From Halostagnicola sp. A-GB9-2 (GTDB lineage Archaea > Halobacteriota > Halobacteria > Halobacteriales > Natrialbaceae), in NCBI RefSeq assembly GCF_030068615.1, contig NZ_JASJOC010000012.1, forward strand, positions 1 to 64,000: a stretch of 64,000 bases of DNA. The letters are read 5' to 3'. Made by a program: the position numbers and the translations under genes. Below are positions 27,100 through 34,888 of this stretch, piece by piece (the first letter of the stretch is position 1; each line of letters opens with the position of its first letter). The notes under the pieces are model-generated. The model made no database searches. It was not told where the DNA came from and saw only the letters and a list, made by a program, of their open reading frames with translations.

Positions 27100-28474
27100 G
27101 TAGTACTCTATATCAATCTTTATACGATCGCTCTGGTGGAAGGGAACAGGTCACCTCCTACAGAACCATACTCTGCTATATTTGATTTATTCGACCTACT
27201 GATTTAGCCCACTTATGCGTCGCACCTATAGGTTCTTAGATCTACCTGGCAACACAGTCACGCAGGGCAAATCCTATATTTGATTCTATTTGAGATTGAT
27301 GGCGACATAATCTCTTACACGTGTACTAACGTAAAGGAATCAAATGTGCTATTTGGGGGAGAGTACAGAGAGTGGTTGAATTTTGTACCGGATCGCACAA
27401 CTGATAGAACTTCGTTCTCTCAAATCCATCAGAATATGAACTATTCTATCTTTGGTGGAGGTGATGATTTTATGCTGACTAAATATCTGTCAAAATTCTC
27501 GGGAGGTAGAAATGAGTATAAATTACAATACTATGTTCCAAAGAGCTAATCCCCGGCTCAGAGTATTCGGATAGCGAGGTATTGATCTAGTACCATATTA
27601 CTGCCTCTATTAACCGATAAACGCTATTTCGAAGAGTTCGCCGATGGCTATAGATATCTAACTGACCTCTTTATTAGGAGTAAGCGGTCACTCGACCACG
27701 TGGACAGAACCGTATCAAAATATAGGTCTACATGCTCCAAATACGCGTTAATTACTTTATAGCTTGTGGGGTGGTAGCCCGATGAACGTCAAGAGAGTAT
27801 TGTATAGATTCGCCATTTTTATGACATATGATCATTAGGTAATTCGCCCAATAGACATTCTGACAAAAGTGTGTATTTTTCGAGTATTTGTCCAAACAAT
27901 CCAGAGCAGAAGATTGGTCACCAGACAGTAACTGAGTTTGTGACACCCCTTGCACCCGAGTGATTTTGTCGATATCACCCTAGCCACCGAATGAAAATTG
28001 GATCTCCAGTCCATACTATGGGAACTATCCATTGGAGATTTTAGTCACACTTGAGAACCCACACTCCTCGCAACGAGTGAAATTGGATCATGTCTATCCC
28101 TAAAATTCCCAGTAGATCATAGCTATCCTATCCTCACAACAAAGAGTGGTAGTTACTATCATCTCGGAAAATTCATTTACTGACATACAGTCATCTATAC
28201 GAGTAATATATACAACTGAAATCGCCATTAAACGTTCAAATACAGACGATCTGTCTACCATCTCGTCTTTTTATATGTAACGCTCTCCTGTAGGAAATTG
28301 TTGATACAGTTCTACACGGTAGCGTTAGAACAGAGACTATTGGTCTAACGACTAAGCGACCGGATTCTATTCCCGGTTAGTCTAGCATAGAATCGCCAGA
28401 TAGCTCCACATCAACAATGTGCTACGCAAGAGCACTGGCTCTTCTCTCCGGTGATTAAATATCGGAGCGACAAA
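27100..28474. other. AT-rich gene desert
   Basis: Base composition changes sharply to AT-rich here, unlike the GC-rich flanks. Only one modest frame stands out (27280-27549). The remainder has frequent stops on both strands. The composition suggests foreign DNA or a heavily eroded mobile element at the border between the glycan cluster and the accessory island. Confidence 0.5.
27280..27549 (+). CDS. Possible small gene or gene fragment, unknown
   Basis: Frame of 89 codons from a TTG inside the AT-rich desert. The peptide is mixed and globular-looking (F-E-I-D-G-D-I-I-S-Y at the start, glycine-rich F-G-G-G-D-D-F near residue 67). No family is recognised, the start codon is weak and there is no clear ribosome-binding site. 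It may be the C-terminal end of a lost gene. Confidence 0.22.
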   Translation: MILFEIDGDIISYTCTNVKESNVLFGGEYREWLNFVPDRTTDRTSFSQIHQNMNYSIFGGGDDFMLTKYLSKFSGGRNEYKLQYYVPKS

Positions 28475-28786
28475 TTATTTCTCCTTAGTCTCATCAAGGT
28501 CACTTGCATTAAGATCTTCATTCAGATATGCAAGTCCATTATTGGTGATTCTATAGTAACCACGTTTTTCATCGGTCTTTTTGAGGAGCCCAGCATCTGC
28601 GAGTATGTTCATTCGCCGAGAGATCGTATTTTGGCTCCGATCTAAGACACCAAGTTCTTCAACGAGATTGTACCAAACTGTTGTCGGCGGCAATGCGATT
28701 CGATGATCCCTTTCGGTAGTTAATTCTTGAAAATACTCTAATATTGCGTCATCAGCTTCGTTCATCCACGACACACGGGCGCGCAT
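28475..28786 (-). CDS. PhiH1-repressor-like winged-helix regulator
   Basis: DNA-binding protein of 103 residues. The N-terminus M-R-A-R-V-S-W-M-N-E-A-D-D and the Y-N-L-V-E-E-L-G-V and S-R-R-M-N-I-L-A-D-A-G-L segments are typical of the small winged-helix family related to the repressor of haloarchaeal phage phiH1. The wing is K-R-G-Y-Y-R-I-T near residue 80. It is divergent from the operon starting at 29012. An imperfect inverted repeat lies between them (28832-28857), so it may control that operon and itself. Confidence 0.82.
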   Translation of the reverse strand: MRARVSWMNEADDAILEYFQELTTERDHRIALPPTTVWYNLVEELGVLDRSQNTISRRMNILADAGLLKKTDEKRGYYRITNNGLAYLNEDLNASDLDETKEK

Positions 28787-28831
28787 ACCCTGTACGTTGG
28801 TCGTTTACTCATTAACTGCACCGAATTGGAT

Positions 28832-28857
28832 ACTGAATGGGTCATATGGTCCATTAG
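28832..28857. promoter_or_regulatory. Operator-like inverted repeat between divergent genes
   Basis: The arms ACTGAATGG and CCATTAGT flank a GTCATATGGT centre; one base is missing in the right arm. It lies 46 bp upstream of the phiH1-like regulator start. AT-rich sequence suited to a TATA element (ACATAAATACTT, 28868-28879) follows toward the plus-strand operon. Binding by the regulator is an inference. Confidence 0.4.
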
Positions 28858-29011
28858 TGGACTATACACATAAATACTTAAGTTGGTGGAGCATATACCT
28901 CATGGTACGGAAGCTACACGCGGATTTGCATCTTACAGGTTTCGAAAACAGCGGACCGGTGCTAGGATCACCGAGTCCGCGAGTAGCTACCGTAACTCGG
29001 CTACGGAAGCC

Positions 29012-29449
29012 ATGTACGAAAACAACACACGAGACCTTGAAGGTCTCGATCGATCAGACGCATCACTCGAGAACAAACCACAGTGGACAACCTGCTCCGC
29101 GTTCGAACGCGACCTCCTAATCGCGATCGCGGCCCTCGAGAACACCAACAACCCTCCAGCCACAGACGCCATCACCGACTTCCTCACGGACTGGTACACC
29201 ACCATCAACCACGCCGACCTCTACCAAGCCCTCGAGGAACTCAAAACCAAGTCCCTGCTCACCCAGAACGGCCGCCGCCCAGCAACATACAGGCTCACCA
29301 CCGATGGCCACCACCTGCTGGAAGCGTACATAGCCGACCTCACAACGATCTGTAACCCCAATCAGATCACCATCACCCTCGAGCGCCCAATCACCCCCGG
29401 CGACCTCGAACAGGCCTACTGCAAACTCCAACAGGAGGCCTACCGATGA
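29012..29449 (+). CDS. PadR-like winged-helix protein, first gene of nuclease operon
   Basis: Protein of 145 residues. The N-terminal 24 residues are acidic. A winged-helix unit follows: helix A-F-E-R-D-L-L-I-A-I near residue 27, recognition region A-D-L-Y-Q-A-L-E-E-L-K near residue 66, and wing R-R-P-A-T-Y-R-L-T-T. A short C-terminal helix ends the protein. I prefer the ATG at 29012 to the TTG at 28883 because the upstream part has no fold. It overlaps the next gene by four bases. A truncated relative lies at 51442-51951 ahead of a second nuclease gene. Confidence 0.65.
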   Translation: MYENNTRDLEGLDRSDASLENKPQWTTCSAFERDLLIAIAALENTNNPPATDAITDFLTDWYTTINHADLYQALEELKTKSLLTQNGRRPATYRLTTDGHHLLEAYIADLTTICNPNQITITLERPITPGDLEQAYCKLQQEAYR

Positions 29450-29904
29450 CCGACCCCATCACCCTCCAGTGGACACCAACCACAAACCTCCCACGAAAAG
29501 TCACCTTCGAACCGACCGACAACGGCTACCGCCGAACAGAACACGAGTGGAACGGCACTACCTGGCGCCATTGCGGAAACGAACACGTCACCACCTGCAC
29601 TCTCACTCCAACAGACCCGCCAACCCTCGAGGAACTCCTCTCCACCATCTACGACACCTGGACTGGGCCGGATCCCCAGGTCCTCGTCTTCGACTCGCCC
29701 CCATCCACCACCGACCATAACGTCATCGCGGCCGTCGACGGCGAGTTCCGCCATCGAAACACCACAACCGACGAGTACCACGCCGTCACGAGCGACGCAA
29801 TCACCCACCACGCGCAACACCACGGCCTTCCCACGGTCCGCCCACTCTCGACAACCCCCTACGACCGAACCCACTTCACCACGAGCTCACTGCTCGATTC
29901 CTAA
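29446..29904 (+). CDS. Hypothetical protein, homologous to C-terminal domain of 31211-31924
   Basis: Acidic protein of 152 residues with no family I recognise. It begins I-T-L-Q-W-T-P and contains a W-R-H-C-G-N-E-H-V strand and a P-Q-V-L-V-F-D-S-P strand. The same order of motifs (I-T-L-Q-W-T-P, G-W-R-P-R-T-R-E-D-V, P-Q-T-L-V-F-E-P) recurs in residues 72-225 of the protein at 31211-31924, which shows common descent. It probably forms a mixed alpha/beta domain. It starts inside the end of the PadR-like gene (ATGA overlap). Confidence 0.65.
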   Translation: MTDPITLQWTPTTNLPRKVTFEPTDNGYRRTEHEWNGTTWRHCGNEHVTTCTLTPTDPPTLEELLSTIYDTWTGPDPQVLVFDSPPSTTDHNVIAAVDGEFRHRNTTTDEYHAVTSDAITHHAQHHGLPTVRPLSTTPYDRTHFTTSSLLDS

Positions 29905-29907
29905 CCA

Positions 29908-30120
29908 ATGACCAACGACGAACCCGACTACGAGACCTACGAACGTACACTCGAGGGGATCGATACGCTCGCGTACAACCTCCTCGAGGAAGCCAAAACC
30001 GACGACAGCCTCGAACCCGCCCATCAACAGCGCATGATTCACCAGCTTCGACAAAGCCGCACAGCAATCGACCCACTCCTGCTCTGGGTAGACAGGATGA
30101 CCGAAGAGACCAATGAGTGA
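29908..30120 (+). CDS. Small helical protein, homologous to N-terminal domain of 31211-31924
   Basis: Acidic, helical protein of 70 residues with a heptad-like pattern (L-E-G-I-D-T-L-A-Y-N-L-L-E-E-A, then H-Q-L-R-Q-S-R-T-A-I-D-P-L-L). The same pattern forms the first 65 residues of the 31211-31924 protein, and a looser version ends the fragment at 51442-51951. It may be a dimerisation or partner-binding module. It overlaps the next gene by eight bases. Confidence 0.6.
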   Translation: MTNDEPDYETYERTLEGIDTLAYNLLEEAKTDDSLEPAHQQRMIHQLRQSRTAIDPLLLWVDRMTEETNE

Positions 30121-31165
30121 CTACCAAGCCCGCCAACTCGCCCTCAATCTCCAGACGATCCCACCGGAGGCCCGCCTCGAGATTACCTGGACCGACGACA
30201 ACACCGAGACAACCCAGACCGGCGTCGTCACCGATCACGATCCCGAAACCGCCTATCGGAAACTCGAGACCGACGACCGAACACTTGAGCTCGTCCCGGC
30301 AGGCGACCAAAGCCAAATCACCGTCACGGAACCAACCGCGACGACGACCCACACCCTCGGCGAACTCACAGCTGTCGATATCGAAGCGGTGCCTCTCTTT
30401 GAGGCCCCACTGACCGACGAAGGCTTCGAGGTCCCCGAGCCACTACTCGACCTCACCGGCTACGTCACGGTTGACCTCCCCACGCGGAACCACGTCATCA
30501 ACCTCGCAGATCACGGCCTCCAACAAACAGATTACCGCCTGATCGGCAACATCGGCACGGATCCCGATCCTGACCTACTTCCGGACGAACCAACAGCCAT
30601 CCGCCCGGACACCGGGCCCCACTACCATATCAAGGTTATCGACGAACGCACCAATCCGGGGAACCACGAGTACGAACCCAAGGCCGACGACCAGGAACTG
30701 TTGACCCTCCGCCGAACTGTCCGCTCGCTCAAACGGGCCACGCCTACCACCCTCCCAGATGCCATCGAAGGCAACGTCCACGCCCGGTTCGAACGGACCG
30801 CCCTTGGGCTGCGGGCGGCCCACCGGGCGCTTTGTACGACGGGAACGCCGCCGAGCCCAGATACTGACCCTGCCGAGGACCCCAACTACTCCAAGGCTGT
30901 CGTCGACCTCGAGACAGAACTCGAAGCCTGCATGCAAACCCTTCGAGCGACCCTCGACCCCGACGACTGGCAGCCAGTCGAAGACCCCCTCACCGAGGCC
31001 AGATTCGAACTCAGGAACCTCCAGCAGCTACTGGTCGATGTCGACACCGACGACAGGAACACAGCCACCACAACTACCAACAGCAATCTCCCCGACATGC
31101 CCCAGTGGATTATCGAGCCAAATGCACCCGCGCCCGTCCAGCGAGGTAACCACGATGAGGAGTGA
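30113..31165 (+). CDS. Hypothetical protein of nuclease operon
   Basis: Protein of 350 residues, unrecognised. The first 180 residues are rich in beta strands and threonine, and residues 190-320 are predicted helical (L-R-R-T-V-R-S-L-K-R-A near residue 195). The tail is low-complexity and proline-rich. There is no signal peptide or membrane segment. Codon use and strong acidity match its neighbours, so it is a native member of this operon. The shortened second copy of the operon near 51442 has no counterpart of it. Confidence 0.6.
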   Translation: MSDYQARQLALNLQTIPPEARLEITWTDDNTETTQTGVVTDHDPETAYRKLETDDRTLELVPAGDQSQITVTEPTATTTHTLGELTAVDIEAVPLFEAPLTDEGFEVPEPLLDLTGYVTVDLPTRNHVINLADHGLQQTDYRLIGNIGTDPDPDLLPDEPTAIRPDTGPHYHIKVIDERTNPGNHEYEPKADDQELLTLRRTVRSLKRATPTTLPDAIEGNVHARFERTALGLRAAHRALCTTGTPPSPDTDPAEDPNYSKAVVDLETELEACMQTLRATLDPDDWQPVEDPLTEARFELRNLQQLLVDVDTDDRNTATTTTNSNLPDMPQWIIEPNAPAPVQRGNHDEE

Positions 31166-31210
31166 CGCCTCCACAGTCGCCTCCACGCCCAGCCCCACGG
31201 AGGGACGCCG

Positions 31211-31924
31211 ATGAGCGACGACTTCCAGCACTACCTCACGGCCCTCGAGAAGATCGACACCAGGATCCACCACCTGCTCGAGGAACTTGCCGATGACGAC
31301 GACCTCGACACCACCCTTCAGGCGGACACGACCGAACACCTTCGACAGGCCCGATCACAAATCGATCCGGCCCTGCTTGCCTTCCGCCACCACGAAGACG
31401 CCACACCCTCCACTGACGCGATCACCCTCCAGTGGACCCCCTCCGGCAAGCCGCCACGACGACTCCGCCTCGAACCCAACCGTGACAACGAGGGCTACGA
31501 GCGTCGCCTCCTCGAGTGGGACGGCCTGGGCTGGCGGCCACGCACCCGCGAGGACGTCGACGATGTTGCACTCTGTGCCCCGGCCGAAACAGACCAGCCA
31601 ACCGACCCACCGCGACTCGAGACACTCCGCGACCACCTCCGAGAGACGTGGCACCAGCAGGACCCACAGACACTCGTCTTCGAACCCACGACCAGAACCG
31701 AACTGGGCGTCGTCGTCGATGTCGAGGACGACCTCCGATACAGCGAACGCGACGATGACCAGTGGTACCCGATCACTGACGAGGGTCTCAGGAACTACCT
31801 CGAGCAGCGAGGCCAGCCCACACTCACACCCCTCTCGGAGACCCCGCTCAGCCGAGCACATTTCACGGGGAACCCACCCCACGACTGCGGGCCACATTCA
31901 GACCCAGATGAAGAGTCACCATGA
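31211..31924 (+). CDS. Hypothetical two-domain protein, fusion of the 29908 and 29446 types
   Basis: Protein of 237 residues. Residues 1-65 are helical and match the small protein at 29908-30120. Residues 70-225 match the protein at 29446-29904. What is two separate genes upstream is one gene here, which suggests that the two products bind each other. The function is unknown. A gap of 45 bases separates it from the preceding gene. Confidence 0.65.
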   Translation: MSDDFQHYLTALEKIDTRIHHLLEELADDDDLDTTLQADTTEHLRQARSQIDPALLAFRHHEDATPSTDAITLQWTPSGKPPRRLRLEPNRDNEGYERRLLEWDGLGWRPRTREDVDDVALCAPAETDQPTDPPRLETLRDHLRETWHQQDPQTLVFEPTTRTELGVVVDVEDDLRYSERDDDQWYPITDEGLRNYLEQRGQPTLTPLSETPLSRAHFTGNPPHDCGPHSDPDEESP

Positions 31925-31990
31925 TCTCCACGTCATTCACGCTCGTACAGACCACCGACCACCGACCACCTATCCACCCACAACAAAACC

Positions 31991-33040
31991 ATGCCAACTG
32001 ACAACACCCCAATCCCGAACGAATACTACGAACAGCTGCTGCCACTCCTCGAAACAATCGACGCGGTACGTAGATCGATCACTGACGATCTCCCGGCCAA
32101 CACCGAAGCGAATGGGAAAGCCCGTCGCCTCTTGCATGAGAGTCACCAATCCCTTCGGGAAGCCAAACAGATCCTTCCGGAGCCGGATCCGGGAGCCGAA
32201 ATCGTCCACAATACTACACCCGACGAGTTCGATGACTACGAGGACGCCTTGACACAGATCGAACATCGCCTCGAGCGCCTCCTCCAGTACACACACCAAG
32301 AACACCCCGATGAGTACCGCTACAGCGAGTCGCCAAAACTCAAGTTCGATATCGCCCGCATGTGTCTCGCCGCATTGCGGGACCTGCTGCCAGCGGTCGG
32401 GGACGAAAGCAAACACCTCCCAGACAGGACCAACGCACGCACCACGACCGGCTACAACCACGTCGACGGGCGCAAACAGGGCGATGGCCGCTGGCTCGAA
32501 TATCAGCTGTCCCGGTCGCTCAAACGCTGGGGATATGATGTCGAGACCCGCCAGACGGTCTTCAGCCTCGAAGTCGACGTCGTCGCGAAACGCGAGGACA
32601 AACAACACGAGCCCGACGACTGGATCGTCGCCCAGTGTAAAGACTGGCAGAGCCGAACCATTACCCCTGGGACGATCTTCCGGCTTTGTCTCGTGGCCTT
32701 TGCCTGCCGGGCGATGCCAGTGCTGTGTCATACGACCGAACTCACGAGGCGGGCCGAAGAACTCGCTCGCCAGTTCGAGGTGCGAGTGATCGAACTCGAA
32801 GCCCTCGAACGAGCCGAGATGCCCGCACTGAAGGTGACGAAACCGACCGGCGACCTCCATGATTGGGACGTCGAGCACCGAGTGCGTGAGAACCGTGGCA
32901 GCCTACCGGACCACTTTGAGCATGAGCCAGGCAAACGCTTCAGCTACGTCCCCGGCTTCGAGCCCGTCGGAACCCAAAGCGAGTACGAACCAATCGACGA
33001 CTCGCTTCCAGACGATTCACATCCCGCCTTCGGACACTGA
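31991..33040 (+). CDS. Mrr-like PD-(D/E)XK nuclease with helical N-terminus
   Basis: Protein of 349 residues. Residues 1-150 are helical and acidic, and may be a sensor or partner domain. Residues 160-290 form a restriction-endonuclease-like domain in the Mrr style: glutamate in G-R-W-L-E-Y-Q-L near residue 165, aspartate in L-E-V-D-V-V-A near residue 195, and the Q-x-K site in A-Q-C-K-D-W near residue 215. Mrr proteins are type IV enzymes that cut modified DNA. The catalytic order is complete, so activity is plausible. A 201-residue homologue without the helical domain lies at 51944-52549. Both stand directly upstream of a coiled-coil gene. Confidence 0.78.
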   Translation: MPTDNTPIPNEYYEQLLPLLETIDAVRRSITDDLPANTEANGKARRLLHESHQSLREAKQILPEPDPGAEIVHNTTPDEFDDYEDALTQIEHRLERLLQYTHQEHPDEYRYSESPKLKFDIARMCLAALRDLLPAVGDESKHLPDRTNARTTTGYNHVDGRKQGDGRWLEYQLSRSLKRWGYDVETRQTVFSLEVDVVAKREDKQHEPDDWIVAQCKDWQSRTITPGTIFRLCLVAFACRAMPVLCHTTELTRRAEELARQFEVRVIELEALERAEMPALKVTKPTGDLHDWDVEHRVRENRGSLPDHFEHEPGKRFSYVPGFEPVGTQSEYEPIDDSLPDDSHPAFGH

Positions 33041-33160
33041 TCCCACGGCTTCCGGTAGCTTCTCGGGCCCACAGTAGCCGGTAGCCGTCTTCAGACGGCT
33101 CGTTTGTCCGTCTCAGCAGCGATTGCTCACCAACCACGATATCGCCGAGTACACTCCACG

Positions 33161-34039
33161 ATGTCTTCACCCAGAGAGCCGACGCCAACAGCCGAACAGC
33201 TCAAAGACCAGTTCAACGACCGCTTCGACGCCCTTGAAGCCCGGATCGACGACCTCGAGCGGACACTCGAGGCGAAAGACGACCGTATCGATGCCCTCGA
33301 GAGCCACCTCGAGCACAAGGGAGACCGTATCGACGACCTCGAGGGTCAACTCGAAGGGCAAGCCGAATGCCTCGAGGAAACCGAGCAAGCGTGTGATCGC
33401 CTCGAGAAGTTAGCCGACGCCGCGATGAACAAAGCCACCATGAACAAAGAGCGGGTGACCGAACTCCAGTCCCGCGAACTCGAGAAGGGTGCACACCTGC
33501 GTGAGGACGCCGTCGATAAGCATGCCGTCGACGTACCTGATGGCCGGCTCGAGCGTCTGACCAAGGACGACGGCCGGCAGTACTTCCGGCTGCCCGAGAG
33601 TTCGGATCCACTTGGTCGTAGCGAGGTCTCGCTTGCCTACGGTGACCTGCTTCCGATTCAGCAACTGGCCCGGATGGACGAGGAGATGCGTCGCTCGGCA
33701 ACGAGTGCATTGCCGACGCGGCTGGCAGCGAAGCTCTGGCAGGCCCGCAGCGACGACAGCGTCGGCGACAACCCCTGGGAGAACGGCTGTCGGGAGATCG
33801 ATGAGTACGTCAAGGCGAGCGATCTTAAACATTGGATCCGACGCCAAGAACAGGGTATCAGCGAGAGTTATGCAAAGAAATTGGTCTCGCGGGTGATCGA
33901 CGCGCTGTTGGATCTTGCGAAGAACCGGGTTGCAGTGAGGAAGCGCACAGAACGAAAGAACGGCCTCGAGTACACTGAACGGCGGTTAGTACTGCCTACT
34001 GACGCAGCAATTCCTGGTGAGACGGGAGGGGAAGCGTAA
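33161..34039 (+). CDS. Coiled-coil protein with conserved C-terminal domain, intact copy 1
   Basis: Protein of 292 residues. Residues 10-85 form a long coiled coil of repeated D-D-R-I-D-D-L-E type heptads. Residues 90-292 form a conserved domain (L-Q-S-R-E-L-E-K-G-A-H-L, Y-G-D-L-L-P-I-Q-Q-L-A-R-M, A-K-L-W-Q-A-R, A-S-D-L-K-H-W-I-R-R-Q-E). The basic end (R-V-A-V-R-K-R-T-E-R-K) suggests nucleic-acid binding, but I do not recognise the family. Five more copies, one intact, occur in the window. The start at 33161 puts the coiled coil at the N-terminus. A conserved tail follows the stop. Confidence 0.78.
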   Translation: MSSPREPTPTAEQLKDQFNDRFDALEARIDDLERTLEAKDDRIDALESHLEHKGDRIDDLEGQLEGQAECLEETEQACDRLEKLADAAMNKATMNKERVTELQSRELEKGAHLREDAVDKHAVDVPDGRLERLTKDDGRQYFRLPESSDPLGRSEVSLAYGDLLPIQQLARMDEEMRRSATSALPTRLAAKLWQARSDDSVGDNPWENGCREIDEYVKASDLKHWIRRQEQGISESYAKKLVSRVIDALLDLAKNRVAVRKRTERKNGLEYTERRLVLPTDAAIPGETGGEA

Positions 34040-34254
34040 CGGCCGGTGACAGCTGGTGTCCTCGGATGACCGGGGACAGTGGGTGAGAGAACGCCTCGAG
34101 AGGGGTTCAGTAATTCTCTAGGAAGCCTCACTCACGGGACGAATGCGGGTATACGAGGGTTGGGTACCGGTTGGTGTGTCCCTCGAGTGGTCGTCGGTGG
34201 TCATACTGACGGACAAGGATCGAAGGTGGTTCTGAAGACAACATCTGTCCCCGG
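34040..34254 (+). repeat. Conserved cassette tail, copy 1
   Basis: Non-coding repeat after the coiled-coil gene. A stem-loop opens it (TGTCCTCGG at 34057-34065 pairs with CCGGGGACA at 34070-34078, loop ATGA). Shared blocks then follow around GCCTCGAGAG, TACGAGGGTTG and GTGTCCCTCGAGTGGTCGTC. It ends at the motif CTGAAGACAACATCTGTC (34232-34249), after which the sequence is unique. The same layout is found at 53574, 58468 and, without its head, at 55760. Confidence 0.85.
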
Positions 34255-34337
34255 ATACTGTGCTTTGCAAGTAACGAAGACGAAGGCTGGACTGAGGCCC
34301 TCGATCCTAAAGACTAGAAGCTTCTCACCCCAACCTG

Positions 34338-34874
34338 CTAGATAATCGTGAAATCATTATCTTCAAAATCAATAATATCCCAGAGGCTAATAATAGAGAC
34401 CTGGTCGTCGTAGCCTAACGAGGACACAGCAATTTCGATTGACTTTTGGGCAATTCGATCAGCGGTGATAATTGTCACGTTGTCTGGTCTCTTCTTGTCA
34501 AGAAGATATTCGATAGCGAGTCCAGCAAATACTGGATCCGCCTTTTCGACATCGTGTTCATCCTTTTCAGCTGATTTGGAAGCAATTGCCCGCCGCATGA
34601 TGTCTTGCGCTGTTGTGGCTCTCCCCTGAGACACAATCGGAGCGTCGACGATTTTTGCCCATCCTTCTTCTCGAGCTTGGTTCAAGGCCGGTGTAACACC
34701 ACCTTGTTCAATTTCTTCTTCGACGCGAGCAGGAACCAGTAGTGTGACGCCAGCACGACGAACAACTCGGCGGAACCGACGATATTTGGGTTTTCCAGGA
34801 TTTCCAGTGCTAATGAAGACATTCGTATCGACTAGTGTAACGTGTTCAGGGGAGAGAGGAGATGATTCGTTCAT
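34338..34874 (-). CDS. PIN-domain putative ribonuclease toxin
   Basis: Protein of 178 residues with the PIN acid residues in order: aspartate in L-V-D-T-N-V-F-I near residue 17, glutamates in R-V-E-E-E-I-E near residue 56, aspartate in K-A-D-P-V-F-A-G near residue 113, and aspartate in T-A-D-R-I-A near residue 138. PIN proteins of the VapC type cut RNA and are held in check by a partner. Here the partner appears to be the winged-helix gene immediately upstream (34889-35515), not a classic VapB. The pair sits between two copies of the coiled-coil repeat. Confidence 0.8.
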   Translation of the reverse strand: MNESSPLSPEHVTLVDTNVFISTGNPGKPKYRRFRRVVRRAGVTLLVPARVEEEIEQGGVTPALNQAREEGWAKIVDAPIVSQGRATTAQDIMRRAIASKSAEKDEHDVEKADPVFAGLAIEYLLDKKRPDNVTIITADRIAQKSIEIAVSSLGYDDQVSIISLWDIIDFEDNDFTII

Positions 34875-34888
34875 TGAGATTGCCCAAT

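Noticed and set aside
28330-28400. tRNA-like segment (GATTCTATTCCCGG near 28365)
   Set aside because: A T-arm-like stretch is present, but no acceptor stem, D-arm or anticodon arm could be built around it.
29117-29431. Overlapping minus-strand frames in the operon 29012-33040 (for example 29117-29431, 29440-29874, 29876-30352)
   Set aside because: They are shadows of the acidic plus-strand genes, being rich in valine, glycine and arginine, with no coherent family.
33410-33847. Long open frames on the strand opposite the coiled-coil copies (also at 35561-36448 and 63625-63978)
   Set aside because: They recur in every copy because the sense gene is GC-rich with few possible antisense stops; they have no start signals and no protein-like motifs.
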